From Gordionus sp. m RMFG-2023 (taxonomy: Eukaryota > Nematomorpha > Gordioida > Chordodea > Parachordodidae), in NCBI RefSeq assembly GCF_954871325.1, contig NC_088777.1, positions 29,551,366 through 29,615,365 of the forward strand: a DNA stretch of 64,000 bases, read 5' to 3'. Shown one piece after another: positions 1 through 11,164 of this stretch; the first letter of the stretch is position 1; the number at the start of each line of letters is the position of its first letter. Below the pieces are notes generated by a model. It worked only from the letters and a program-made list of their open reading frames with translations, searched no databases and was not told the origin of the DNA. Position numbers and translations under genes: made by a program.

Positions 1-104
1 TTTCCATTGTGAAAAATTATCAAAAATGCTAAGATTTATGTCTTTTTAAAGGGTCGCTAAATTATTGTTTGCCCAGGGCCACCAAATGTCTCGGCACGGC
101 GCTG
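1..104. mobile_element. Right end of a hAT-like element running off the window
   Basis: The last bases before position 104 read, on the minus strand, CAGCGCCGTGCCGAGACATT followed by a TGGTGGCCCTGGGC stretch. CAG-GCCGTGCCGAGGCATTTGG-type termini are familiar from hAT elements with ZMYM/DUF4371-like transposases; that match is from memory. The other end would lie left of position 1, so neither target duplication nor transposase can be checked. It could instead be a stand-alone fragment. Confidence 0.4.
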
Positions 105-361
105 TAGATTGGATCCAAATGTAAATGGTTTTGTAAAGAAATAAAAACAAAAGAGGGAAATTATAATTTTATTTTGACCGTACATGATGGAGGTTTTCAA
201 TCAAATCTATAGCAGAACATGTCCTGACAGACGTGGTGAATGGTTCATCATCAAGACAAAACGTTATGAAAGACATGAAACTCATTCATTAATTTTGTGA
301 TCTATAAATAATTAAAATAAAACAAAACAAAATGATTAAAGAAGCTAAACGATAATTAATA
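105..361. other. AT-rich flank with nothing recognised
   Basis: Ordinary AT-rich sequence between the hAT terminus on the left and the intact target duplication of the next hAT element. No coding, RNA or repeat signal is visible. Confidence 0.5.
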
Positions 362-1914
362 ATAGTATTCAGTAGCGTACGCAGGAATTTGGTGTGGAGG
401 GGGATAATTAAAATTTTTTAAAATAAAATTATTGTTATTTAAAAATATCAAGCATAAATTTATTAGGACTAATAACTATTTCTAATATACAAATTTAAAT
501 TAATATGAATTATAAAAAATTAAATATATAAACCGATTTATAAAAATAAATTTGATTTAAAAAATATTAAACGGATATAACCGGAGGCATATAAATACTT
601 TAAATAAATCTGAATTATAAAATATTAAGTGGATATAACCAGGATATGATGACTATAAAATAAATAATCCATAATAGAAATTTAAATTTTTTTGGGCTTT
701 TAAAATTTATATATAAAGTATAAAAAATCTAAATGTTGGAAATATGAATAATTATATTTTTTATGTAAAAGAAAAATATATAAGACATTAAAAAATGATA
801 GCACAAAAAATATTATAGAAACATTATATTTTTATAATGTAAAATCCAATCTTCGTTGGGAGTGAGCTAATTTTTCAATTATCTCATCAGTGTTTGGCTT
901 CAAATGCCTATGAATATTCAAAAGGACCAGACCATTCAACCTACTTTCAGAAGTTATACTTCGTAGGTACGTTTTTAATCTTCTTAAAGAAGAGAATGTT
1001 CTCTCATTAGTTGCAGTACTAATGGGAAGAGTTGCTAATATATATAATAATTTCAATATATTGGGAAAATAATCTAAAAGATGTTTTAAATGATGCAAAG
1101 CATCCATAGCATTTTTTGGGACTATATCAACCATAGTTAATCTTTTATACCATAGTTGGCATTCAGCCAATAAAGCATCATGAGATACATTAATGTCTTC
1201 ATGATAAAAATCTTCCAAATATTTTATTTTTTTTCTATCATCATCTGAAAAAGGTTCAGAGGGCTTTTGCGGAAGTAATATCTGCAGATTGATAAGAGTA
1301 ATTAAAAACCTTTCATTTACTTGGGTTATAAATGTATCCAAAAGAGGTATAAAGACATTTATTTTATTATATTCTTCTATTGACCCTATATTAATATTTG
1401 GACGATAAGTTTGACTTACTGCAAGTCGAGGGAGACAAATATTGAACTCGTATAGCTCTGCTTTTGATTCAACATTAACATATAAAATATGAAATTCCTC
1501 ATCAGCATTAGCTCTAATTTCTTTGAGTTCTAATAAAATTGTCTCTGCTATTCTCATCTCAATCAATATCAGGTTTTTGAAAAGTATTACATAAAATAGT
1601 TGTATAATTAAATAATTTATTAGTACATCCTAATGCGAAAAAAAAATTTGGTATAAGTATTGAATCCAGTAACTTGCTTGCTTCTGAAGAAATATCTCTT
1701 TCAGACCATTGTGATATTTCTGTAAGAGCATTAATAATCGGCTCTTCTAACTCGATAAAAGCTGTTACTGCTTGATGTCGAAGACTCCATCTTGTTGGAC
1801 AAGCTTTTTGCAATTTTTTTCTCCTTGTTGGGTAAGGAGTTTCAGATATAATTCTGTTCAAAATATTTTGACGCTTGGGGTATCTAAACATCTCATAGAT
1901 GCTAGATATTTTAC

Positions 1915-1954
1915 CTGATATAAATATAAAAAATTTAATTTAATAATTAAAAAC
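1915..1954 (-). other. Candidate 40-bp intron in the hAT transposase
   Basis: On the minus strand this stretch begins GTTTTTAATT and ends TTATATCAG and is almost purely A+T. Upstream is the CPFTQLSN-containing segment; downstream coding resumes with SIYEMFRYPKRQNIL. It is very short for an animal intron, so it could also be an AT-rich insertion. Confidence 0.4.
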
Positions 1955-2142
1955 CTAAGCAATTTGATATCAATGGTAAAGAACATGAATCCGATATTGC
2001 TAAGTTGAGTGAATGGGCAGCACAGTGGACATATATAGCTGTTGGGCATTATTTTTTTAATAAATGACTGAAGCCCATTGAATTGTCCACTCATTGCACG
2101 TGCTCCATCATATCCTTGCCCACGTATCATATTTATATTTAG

Positions 2143-2184
2143 CTATATTTTTGAAAATAATTATATAATAAGATTAATTATTAC
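2143..2184 (-). other. Candidate 42-bp intron in the hAT transposase
   Basis: On the minus strand it starts GTAATAATTAATC and ends CAAAAATATAG. Removing it keeps the frame (phase 0) between the VIFVNLKKLK block and the MIRGQGYDGARAMSG block, which are adjacent in relatives of this transposase. Confidence 0.45.
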
Positions 2185-4494
2185 TTTTAATTTTTTAAGA
2201 TTCACAAATATTACATCAGCTAAAGCAGACCCAGTCATGCTTGAAACAGGAATAAATTGGAGAAACATTTCCTTGATAATGTTTTTATGAGTATCTACAT
2301 ATCGCGCACACAACGACATCTGCTCAATGCCAGCAATGTCCGTGGTCTCATCTGCCAAAATTGAGAAGCATGGGGCAGAATTGATTTCAACAATCAATTT
2401 TTCTAAAATGATATTGTTGCAAATAGCAATTATCTCATTTTATATCCTAGGGCTGAGATAAGTAGCATTTTTATTGGTACTAATGAGGCTCTCCATTAAT
2501 ACAGGATCTCCTAATGCTTTAAATTTTAAAAGTCCACGAAAATTACCTTCGTTATCATTATTATTAAAATTTAAGCTTCCTGAATCCTTGTGCACGAAGT
2601 GCTAGGCCTTGCAAGCCACAATATAAAATAGCCTCAATAGTTAATTTTATCTTGCCTCTATTTTCTTTTGCAATTTTAACCCTATTTTTATCAATTATTG
2701 ATGAAATGGGAATCATATCCCCCTTTTGAATTGATTCTTTTGAGGAAATCATCAGTTCACAGCTTTTGTTTATTAAATTATTATACTATACTTTTTTGCT
2801 TTTTGGCATGATTTTCACCTTCAGTGTTTTTAAAAAAAAGTCTAATATCCATGACTAGAAATTTGAAAATTATAATACCGGGAAATTTAAAAATATAGAT
2901 AAATATTACGCCACAAGGAAAACTTGAAAATGAAATTAATTGATAAAGTAAATTAGAAAGGTAATAATATAAAAATTTAAAAAGAAATAGATATGAATAA
3001 TTATAATAAAATATAAAAAATAATATTTTTGAAAAATATGTCCGGCATCTGCATTTTGGCTTTCCCGCGCTGCGTACGCCAATGATAGTATTAGTATTAC
3101 CAATATTTACAGGCAATTTTGAGGTTTTTATAAATAAATCTAAAATTACTTTTTAGGGACACCCAAATAACTGAAGCTGAAAAAGCTCGCTCATTCGTTT
3201 TAAGGTTACCTGATGAATGTCAAACTGGAAACAATATGCAATGCATCTGAATTTTTTTTAATCTACGAATTAAATTGATTATTACATGCTGACAAATCAG
3301 TAAGTTCAAAATTAATTGATTTCAATGCGGCAGTACAAGAAAAAAATTTAACATATGGTAATTGGGTAAGCTGTATCTGTAATTAAGAAAGGATTGTAAA
3401 TTCAAAAATTATTATAGTCATTAAGAAAGAAAAATATCTTCCAATAAAGATATTAGACAAAAAATTGCTTTAAAAGATAACAATACTATAAGTGAAGTAT
3501 TATATAGGTAACGAGATAGAAGAATCAGAATTATAAAAGGAAATAATTGCTCTAATAATTAAATTTTTATTTTGATTACCTGATAAAAATAAAAAAATGA
3601 GAAGGAGAATAGTCAATAAAACATATAGATGGGCAGAAAAATAAAAAGTGGGAACCTGATAGACAATTAGTTAGAAACGAGGATAATAATAGACGCTAGT
3701 ACACTTAATATGATAATGAAAACAGATAACGATAGATACCAAGGCAGCGTTATGAAAACCAAATTTTTTTTTATCAAGGAAATAATTATAACAAAATCAA
3801 AATTTTAATTAGCATTATAGACCTTATATAAATTAACAAGAAAATAATAGATTACAAAATGAGAAATCAAACAAGATATTCGAATAAAATTAACACCGTA
3901 AATATAGAAGAATTAAAAGATAATAATAATGATAAAATAGAAAAATGGAAAAAAAGAATATAATTTTAACATATACGTAAACAACATGGATGCTGACCAT
4001 GATAATGTGACCTATGATGCTTATAAATTTATGGTGAATATCAACCATAGCAATTGTAATGCAAATAGATAAATGTTCGCGATTTACTATATTACCAATT
4101 AACATAGCAAAAAATGTTGTTAAAATTTTAAACAAATCGTATACAATATTAACAGGATATGATAGAAGAATGATAAAGGTCTTAGGTACAGCTCAAGTTA
4201 ATGTGAAGTTTCGATAAATTAAAAGTATAGATGAGTTCTTCACCTATTTTTTTTATCCAGAGCAGCTGCGCACTAAAAAAGGAATAGGGGCAGTTTCATT
4301 TCATTGCAGGAGATGGGAAAGCCTATTGCTTTTACATCGAAAGCTTTATTTAAATCAGAAATGAACTGTATAAGTATTAAACTTGAAGCTTTAGCGAATA
4401 TTTATGCGACAAATTCAAGAATATCTTATTGGAACCAAATTTACTATCATCACAGATCACACACCACTTGTATATATTTTCACTAAGGTCTTAA

Positions 4495-6940
4495 CCCTTT
4501 CGCGCCCATGGATAACTTTTGGAATCATAATTTTTCAATAGTATTTTTTATGCATTAAAAATAACCACTGATAACTTTTGAAATCATATTTTTAATTTTT
4601 AATATTTGCTGTTTCGTATTTTATCAATAACTCGCTTTGTTACATATGTTATTATATCATATTATAGTTATAAAAAATCAATTTTTTCGTACCAATTTCG
4701 CGCCAAAATTTTAATTCATATTTCTGGTTATCAAATCTTGCTAAAAATATAAGTAATAATTTTATTATTAATATATATATATATTAATATTTTTATTTAA
4801 AAATTATCATCTTTTTAATCATTTTGTGTGTTGGAAATTGAACATAATGCCATTTGGCATCATTGGTCATTTCTTATGCACTAAAATATTTTTTATCAAT
4901 AAATGGAAATTTTTGGCAAATTATTTAGGATATTTAGATTTAAAATTATGAAAACGGAAGGGGGGGGGGTAATTAGATTAGATTTTGATAATAGTTATCT
5001 ATATTGATTATCTAATATCTATTAGTGGGTTTTCTTGGATATAGGGAGAGGTTCTAATAAAAATTTTATATAAATAACATGTAATATGAAATGCTTTTTA
5101 TATCAATATGCATTTAGATATGACTACACTTACCCCCGAGGGTGATATATCTGAGGCTGATATAGAGGGCTCAGACGAAGAAGATAATTATTATTCTTTG
5201 CTGGCAGATGATTTGCCGACTTCATCTTATATTACAAATCAACTAGGCCTTGATGTGGAGGATATAATAGAAGATACTTCTATAATTAAAATAAAAGATA
5301 ACCCCATGTGGTCTAAGAAAGACATAGGAAATATGAATACAGAATATATCCCTATATTAGAAATTCCTGAAGAGGATTCAACTCCACTAACATATTTTCG
5401 TAAATTTTTTGACAATCAAATAATCAGTAATTTTGTATCGGAAACAAATAATTATTCATTCCAATGTTACGGTAAATCTTTAAAGATAGTGATGAAATTG
5501 AAAAATTTATTGGGATACATTTATATACTATTATAGTTGAGATGCCTTCTATACGACAATATTGGTCTGTTGAAACATCTATTCCACAAATAGCGGAAAC
5601 TATGTCCCGCAACCGTTTCCTTTTGATCCGGGAATTTTTCCATATCAATAATAACAAGGATATGGTAGCTAGGGAAGACAAAGGATACAACAAATTATTC
5701 AAAATTCAACCCTTCATATTCCAAAACAAAATTTCAAAAAATTAAACTTGAAGAGAAGCTAGCCATCGATGAATTCGACAATATATCAAATCAAAGCCCA
5801 TAAATGGGGGATAAAAGTATTTGCTTTATGTGGCTCTTCCGGGTATATGTATGATTTTGAAATATAGGGAAAGTCAACAAACATCATAAATTATGTTTGG
5901 GTATCAGTGGGTATATCGTTCTTCGGCTATCGGAAATTATACCTCCAAACATAAACCACAAATTATATATAGATAATTTTTTCTCCTCATATCAATTATA
6001 TTTGATGCTTAAAAAAAGGGATATTTGGTATCTGGAACGATAAGATCAAATCGCTTATCAGGGTGCACACTTAAAAATGATAAGGCTTTAAAAAAAGAAG
6101 GAAGAGGCGCCATAGATTACAAAAGCGAAAAGAATGGTATTATTATCTGCAAGTGGCAGGACAACAAAGCCGTTACTACTATATCTAACTTTATAGGTGT
6201 TTTACCTACAACCAAAGTTAAGCGATGGTCTGTTTCGGATAAAGTCTTTATAAATGTAGCAATGCCCGCAATAATTAAGAACTATAATGAGGGAATGGGT
6301 GGAGTAGATCTTCACGATATGCTGGTGGAGTTATATCGGACAGATATTAAATGGAAACGATATTATATGCGAATGGTTTTCCATTTATTGGATTCTTGTG
6401 TGGTAAATGCCTGGCTCCTATATAGACGCCATATGAAAGCGTTAAATAATATAAAATTTATGCCTTTACTGGTATTTAAATCGCAGATAGCAAAAGGGTT
6501 GTTGCTTGCAGGAAAGGATAATACAAAGAAAACCGGCAGACCTACCAGCATAGATGTTAAAAAAAGAAAAGCTATCAACATTGCCTCCATATCGGATATA
6601 AGATATGACCAAGTAGGTCATTTTCCAATGCCCGTAAGTATTAAGCAAAGGTGCAAGTAGTGCGTAGAAGCCTATTCAAGAATTATTTGCAAAAAAATGT
6701 AATATTTATTTATGTTTAAATAATAAACGAAATTATTATTTGTCATTTCATATGAAATAAAATATTTTTTAAATGAACTTGCATTTTGCCCTTTGATAAC
6801 AATTGGAATCATTGAATATCTTTTGATAGAAATACTCGAAATAAGTTTTTTTGATGAAAATGTGTTATTTGTGTCTATAATAAATAACTCTTAAAAAAAA
6901 ATTTTTTTCATCGAGGGAAAAAAAGTCGGGCGCGAAAGGG
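4495..6940 (+). mobile_element. piggyBac transposon with TTAA target duplication
   Basis: Perfect 13-bp terminal inverted repeats, CCCTTTCGCGCCC and GGGCGCGAAAGGG, are flanked on both sides by TTAA (4491-4494 and 6941-6944). TTAA duplication and CCC...GGG ends are the signature of piggyBac elements. Additional subterminal similarity exists: GGATAACTTTTGGAATCAT near the left end and ATAACAATTGGAATCATTGA near the right. It inserted into the RNase H region of a fossil gypsy-like element. At 2446 bp it is the usual length for a complete piggyBac. Confidence 0.96.
5108..6757 (+). pseudogene. piggyBac transposase (DDE_Tnp_1_7), broken
   Basis: An acidic N-terminal region (5108-5340, GSDEEDNYYSLLADD) leads into the piggyBac core: a TPLTYFRKFFDNQII block near 5380, then MPSIRQYWS and MSRNRFLLIREFFHINNN at 5540-5660. 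The three catalytic aspartates appear to survive: YMYDFEIY (Asp codon 5853-5855), YIDNFFSSYQ (5972-5974) and GGVDLHD (6307-6309). The end has a partial Cys-rich domain (RCK, then CVEAY) near 6640-6760. The gene is not intact: there is a stop at 5534-5536 and frame changes between about 5740 and 6025. The C-terminal half, 6025-6660, is one open stretch of 211 residues. A start at 5108 is plausible because the acidic leader is typical, but nothing proves it. Confidence 0.92.
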
Positions 6941-7811
6941 TTAAGGATAACACTTATGTCAATGAGATGAAAAAATGGAATTTGGCAATGGAAACACGTG
7001 ATTTTACTATAACTCACAGAGCCGAAAAACGCAGTATTGTACCAGATTGTTTATTTAGATTACCAGAGACAGATATGGTGAGTATGATAAATTTAGATTT
7101 TGAAATCATTAATAATGAATTATGGGATATATATACCAAATTTTAAAATAAAAGTAAAAGAAATTGCTGATGATATAATATTAGAAGAGGTGAATTGATA
7201 AAAAATGAAACTTACAAAAATATGGAAATAGAATTAAGCTTGATAAAAGATTATCATTTTAAAGAAAATAGAATATAATTCCATTCAAGATGAGAAACGT
7301 AATGTTACGTGAATTGCATAAAGGAAATTTAGGTGCTGGGATAATGATTATCTATGGTCGTCTGGGATTAATACAGATATTGATCAAGAATAAAAATTGT
7401 GATTCTTGCACCAAATGGGCTGACTCATAATATACAAAATCCTTTGGCAATTTCAAAAATAATTTTTGAACATGTACGCATTGATTATGCTACAGAAATT
7501 TTTAAACAAAGATAGAAACGTCTCTTTTTGTATATTCGTATTTATATCCATGGTCTATTTGCAGCGCAAATTTTTTTTACTACTTAAAAAGAATTAGTAA
7601 TTGATTTAATTAATTAAAATAAATTTACATAATTAAGATAAATTTAAATAATTATACTAAATTATTATTATAATATTAATTAAAATAAATTATAATAAAT
7701 TGAATAACCTTTTATAAAATATATCGCAATTTATATTTCTACTTTTATTTTTTTCATCTTATTTTATATTATAACATTCAATTATTAAAATATATTTATC
7801 TAGAAGTATTA

Positions 7812-8038
7812 CCTTGAATTCATAGTGGCGCGATTGCGATCGCGATTTAACAGCTGATTGATTTTTAAAATCTGTTTATGAGATCAATTATTCTTTATTA
7901 AAATCATTATTTCTTAGATTATTATTAAAATTTGAATTAAAGATAAAATTAATATTAATAAATAAAAATTGATCTCATAAACAGATTTAAAAATCAATCA
8001 GCTGTTAAATCGCGATCGCAGCCACTGTGAATTCAAGG
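7812..8038. mobile_element. Harbinger-like MITE, near-palindromic, 227 bp
   Basis: The two ends are long inverted repeats of about 75-80 bp beginning CCTTGAATTCAYAGTGGC and containing GCGATCGCGATTTAACAGCT and CTGTTTATGAGATCAA. A 3-bp direct repeat TTA flanks it at 7809-7811 and 8039-8041. A three-base TWA duplication points to the PIF/Harbinger group, although the ends do not match a family I can name. There is no coding capacity. The whole unit could fold into one long hairpin. GATCGC-rich arms stand out in this AT-rich setting. Confidence 0.82.
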
Positions 8039-8041
8039 TTA

Positions 8042-9555
8042 CAATGTAAATATTGATAATAAAATTCTAGCTTGTCATTCCTGTGTTTCTATTGCAATAA
8101 AGTCTAATATTAATGCTATAGATACGGATAACCAAGAGGACTGTGGTGATAGTGTCAAAGGTTATCGATGCTGCTTATTAACGTACAAACATATTCGATA
8201 AAACAAGAAATTAAACCTACGACTAACTCGCGATACGATGAAATTAATTAGCGATAACAAATTCGACGTTCGAACAAATATATAATGGATATTCAAATAA
8301 TATTTTAATAATTTCAACATTTTATGAATATTTCAATTTATTCTAAAAAATTTTATTTATGTATCATATTTTAATTTAATCATATTTCAATTACGAATAT
8401 TAATTTTCTTTCATTAAATATTCTATTTTTAAATTAATTGCTTTAAATTTTCCTTAACTTTCCCCTCCTTGAAAATCATGTTCAAACAATTTGAATTAGC
8501 GTGAACTTGAGGTGAAACAAGGAGAATGTATGTTATATATTATCTTTTGCTAAATCAAGTATTTTTGGTTATTGAAATGGAGCTTGAAGTCATCTTTTAT
8601 CTTCTTCTTGGGGGGTTCTGCATAATGTTTGTTTTCATTTATTCCAAAAATCTATCTTTTCTTTATATATCTTGTCATCTAGTTCCTATTTTTTTTTTTT
8701 TGTAAATAATTTCATATTTTATCGTATTGTAATTTCTAACATTACTGAAAGCCTATAATTTTATTTAAAATATTATTTTCATTAATTTATTATTACTTTA
8801 ATTCCAATTAGGTAGCTGTGCAGCCACCATGATAGGAGCATATAGATAACAAGCTAGAATAAAAATATTTTATTAATATCAATACTTAAATTGTGATACT
8901 TTTAGATTATTGTTTCCTCAAGATTTAGTAATGATAGGTAACAATAATTTCAAAAACATCAAAGAAGTTTTCTTTATTTTCTTATATAACCATAATAGTA
9001 ATCATAATAAAAAATTATCTATTTTTCAATCCTTAATATTCAAAATCCTCGAATTTTGGGTTAATGGTATTTTTAAATACAACGCAGAGAACATAATGAA
9101 CTCACTAATCTGATATTTTTGATTATGATATATAGGGCACTTTTGTAAACGTTTAAAATTTCACCGTAACCTGCCTATCCAATTTTGATATCATATTTTC
9201 CAAAGATGCCACAAGTCTTCTATTTGACTGTTTTTTTTATGCGTTCCATTAAATTATAAAATAATTAAAGCCATAGAAAGAAACATATGATAGTCATTTT
9301 ATATATTTCGTTTGTTATTTTTTTTATTGGAATGTCTTTAAGGCTTCAATATTATTCGTTCTATCTCGAATCTTGATACCTATTTAACAAATGTTTTTAT
9401 CTTGCTAGCAGTCGCCTATTTATTTATAATGTCTACCAAGGGATTGAAGCATTAAACTAAAAACTAGATAAACCTTACATATTGGTCTAGGGTTTGATTC
9501 ATTTTCATATAAAAATTTTAAAATATAATTTGATTCAAATATGATGTTACTTGTT
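8042..9555. other. AT-rich stretch with nothing recognised
   Basis: Short open frames here (for example a 67-codon one at 8910-9113) have the skewed composition of random AT-rich sequence and no motif. The first 250 bases have slightly higher GC and may be remains of the preceding fossil, but no domain is readable. Confidence 0.5.
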
Positions 9556-9559
9556 TAAA

Positions 9560-9895
9560 TATGAGAGATGAAATAATGAATTTTAATTTATAACAGACTA
9601 ACGGACTCAGGTAAGCTGATTAGAAATGGGTCAGACCGGTTTTGACCAATCAAAAAAATTTAATTTTCTAAGAAAATGAATTTAAAATATATATGAGAAT
9701 TTTGATATATTTGAATTATATTAACTTAAGCATTTCTTTCACTTAACATAATATTAATCTAATAGTTACATTGATTGTTATTTACTTTTGAAAAGTATAT
9801 ATATAGAAATTATTAGGTTAATAGACAAATAAATAAATTTAAAATAAAGTAATTTTGTATCCATATCTTTTTAATTTCTTCACCATATTAGAATG
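9560..9895 (+). repeat. Dispersed repeat R, copy 1
   Basis: This block contains two segments, here called B (GAGAGATGAAATAATGAATT near 9566, to about 9690) and A (TTCTTTCACTTAACATAATA near 9730, to about 9890). The same segments recur at 19075-19388 on the opposite strand in the order A then B, at 41262-41490 (A only), and as a short piece at 14792-14840. The circularly permuted order suggests descent from a tandem array. No coding capacity. Confidence 0.75.
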
Positions 9896-10166
9896 GTGGC
9901 AATGGTTGGATTCTACACTACTTATAGTTAGGAACCAAATATAAATTAAAAGAAAGTAAAATATTAAATCTAAATTAACTTCGTAAAAAACTATAAAATC
10001 CAATAAATAAGTCTGCAGATCCTATCTAAAAAATATATAAAATAAACTGCTGGCTTCTCAGTAAAAAAAAAGGTAAAAATATATAAAACATATATTTATT
10101 ATTTTTATGATATTCTTATTATCATTCTTTTAGTCAATTAATTATTTGATTTATCAAGTTAGTTAA

Positions 10167-10740
10167 AACAAACGGCACAATAGAAAAAGAGATAAAGAAT
10201 AAGATTAATCAAGGGTGGTTAAAGTGGAGATCTTTATCTGGAGTGCTATTTGACAAAAGAATCCCACACAAATTAAAGGGAAAAATTTACAGTTCCATAG
10301 TACAACCAACTATTCTATATAGTTCGGAAACATGGCCAACCAAAGAATCAGACGAGAGAAGTCTACAAACTATGGAGATGAGAATGCTGAGGATGATTGC
10401 TGGGGTAACAAGAAAGGATAAGGTGCGCAGTACAAGAATACTAAATAGTTTAAAGGTAGTGCCCATTAAGACTAAGTTAATGGTAAACAGACTTAGGTGG
10501 TATGGGCACACAATGAGAAGGCCTATGAACTACATAGGAAATAAAGTTGAAAGATTGGAAGTGATGGGCAAACGTAAAAGAGGAAGGCCAAAACTTCAAT
10601 GGGGCCATAAAGTTAGAGCCAATATAAAGAAGTATAAAATAGATAAAAGAGATTGTACGAATAACATAAAGTGGAGAGAGATGTTGAAGGAGCTTACCAC
10701 CAGAAAAGGTGAAAGCTAAAGAGAAAAAAAAAAAAAAAAA
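10167..10740 (+). mobile_element. 5'-truncated RTE-type LINE with perfect target duplication
   Basis: A 3' fragment of the same LINE family as 22955-26085 and 40166-41190. It is bounded by an identical 14-bp direct repeat, ATCAAGTTAGTTAA, at 10153-10166 and 10741-10754, and ends in a run of 17 A residues after CTAAAGAG. Truncation at the 5' end, an A-rich tail and a variable-length duplication are the marks of target-primed reverse transcription. The exact duplication and clean tail indicate a young insertion. Confidence 0.96.
10168..10719 (+). pseudogene. RTE-type LINE C-terminal coding fragment
   Basis: The frame is open from the truncation point to the stop at 10717-10719 and encodes the last ~180 residues of the LINE protein, downstream of the reverse transcriptase palm. 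Visible blocks are KWRSLSGVLFDKRIPHKLKG, VQPTILYSSETWPT and MRMLRMIAGVTRKDKV, followed by a basic stretch GKRKRGRPKLQWGHKVRANI. This is the conserved C-terminal region of RTE-like elements. No breaks within the fragment, so it is a better template for this region than the copies at 25.6 and 40.6 kb. It lacks endonuclease and catalytic RT and cannot move on its own. Confidence 0.93.
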
Positions 10741-10754
10741 ATCAAGTTAGTTAA

Positions 10755-11164
10755 TATTTAAGGCAATCTCATGGCCATCGGAATATCTTTTTTTAGTCGT
10801 CATAGGTCATTGTTAAAAAAAAAAAATATATAATATAGATAAATAATAATAAAAAAAAAATATAATAAAATTTAACGAAATAAACATCTTCTTAACCTTT
10901 AAAGACCATTTCTAGGACTTTACAATTTTTTGATATAAAATTTTAAGTTTTTTTTTATTCAGCCTCTGAGCTTTATCGATTAATATGGGAAATTCGATCA
11001 TAATTTTATCCTTTCTATCATTGTTTTAATATTAAATTCATCATTTATCAATTCGTTTATACACCTTATTTATTTATTTTTATAATATATGAATTTCTCT
11101 TTGCTTAAATTAACAGTGTCCTTTTTATTATATGTATGTATATTTTTTTTTAATTCAAGTTCAT
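10755..11164. other. AT-rich stretch with nothing recognised
   Basis: Homopolymer-rich AT sequence between the LINE target duplication and the inverted repeat that opens the satellite region. No open frame or motif of note. Confidence 0.5.

Larger units (their letters stand above)
832..2752 (-). pseudogene. hAT transposase, zinc finger MYM-type protein 1-like, decayed
   Basis: Read on the minus strand, the blocks follow the usual order of ZMYM1-like hAT transposases. An N-terminal block near 2640-2752 includes EAILYCGLQGLALRAQG. The catalytic start is near 2330-2380 (PCFSILADETTDIAGIEQ). An RGQGYDGARAMSGQFNG block lies at 2060-2120. The PTRWSLR block is near 1770-1800. The C-terminal hAT dimerisation domain is at 950-1060 (LPISTATNERTFSSLRRLKT). 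The first catalytic Asp is present in the LADETTD block. Reading frame is lost at least once near 1560-1570 and there is an in-frame stop near 2440. Two other breaks coincide with short GT...AG stretches and may be introns rather than damage. The true start is unclear because the N-terminal zinc finger region is not visible. Confidence 0.88.
370..3084 (-). mobile_element. hAT transposon, ZMYM1-like class, with perfect 8-bp target duplication
   Basis: The element is bounded by inverted ends, CAGTAGCGTACGCAGG on the left and the complement of CATTGGCGTACGCAGC on the right. An identical 8-bp direct repeat, ATAGTATT, lies immediately outside at 362-369 and 3085-3092. Eight-base duplications and CA-G termini are diagnostic of hAT elements. 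The right end is followed inward by CCCGC, and the left end by a GGGGG run, a pattern shared with the second copy at 47191-49437. The 2715-bp length suits a full-size element. It carries one decayed transposase on the minus strand. The perfect duplication suggests fairly recent insertion even though the gene is broken. Confidence 0.95.
3130..7480 (+). mobile_element. Fossil Ty3/gypsy-like LTR retrotransposon, pol remains
   Basis: An old, heavily broken LTR-retrotransposon fragment on the plus strand, interrupted by the piggyBac element at 4495-6940. Two parts are recognisable. RNase H remains lie on both sides of the piggyBac insertion, about 4310-4490 and 6945-7080, with a TDHTPLVYIF-type motif on the left. 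An integrase zinc-binding (H2C2-like) region follows near 7290-7430. The sequence at 3130-4300 is compatible with gag/protease remains but too eroded to prove, so the left boundary is approximate. No LTR pair was found. Many breaks; it is clearly ancient compared with the transposon inside it. Confidence 0.65.

Noticed and set aside
9560-9895. R as a Helitron end
   Set aside because: No CTRR-hairpin terminus or AT insertion site was found, and the circular permutation argues for a tandem origin.
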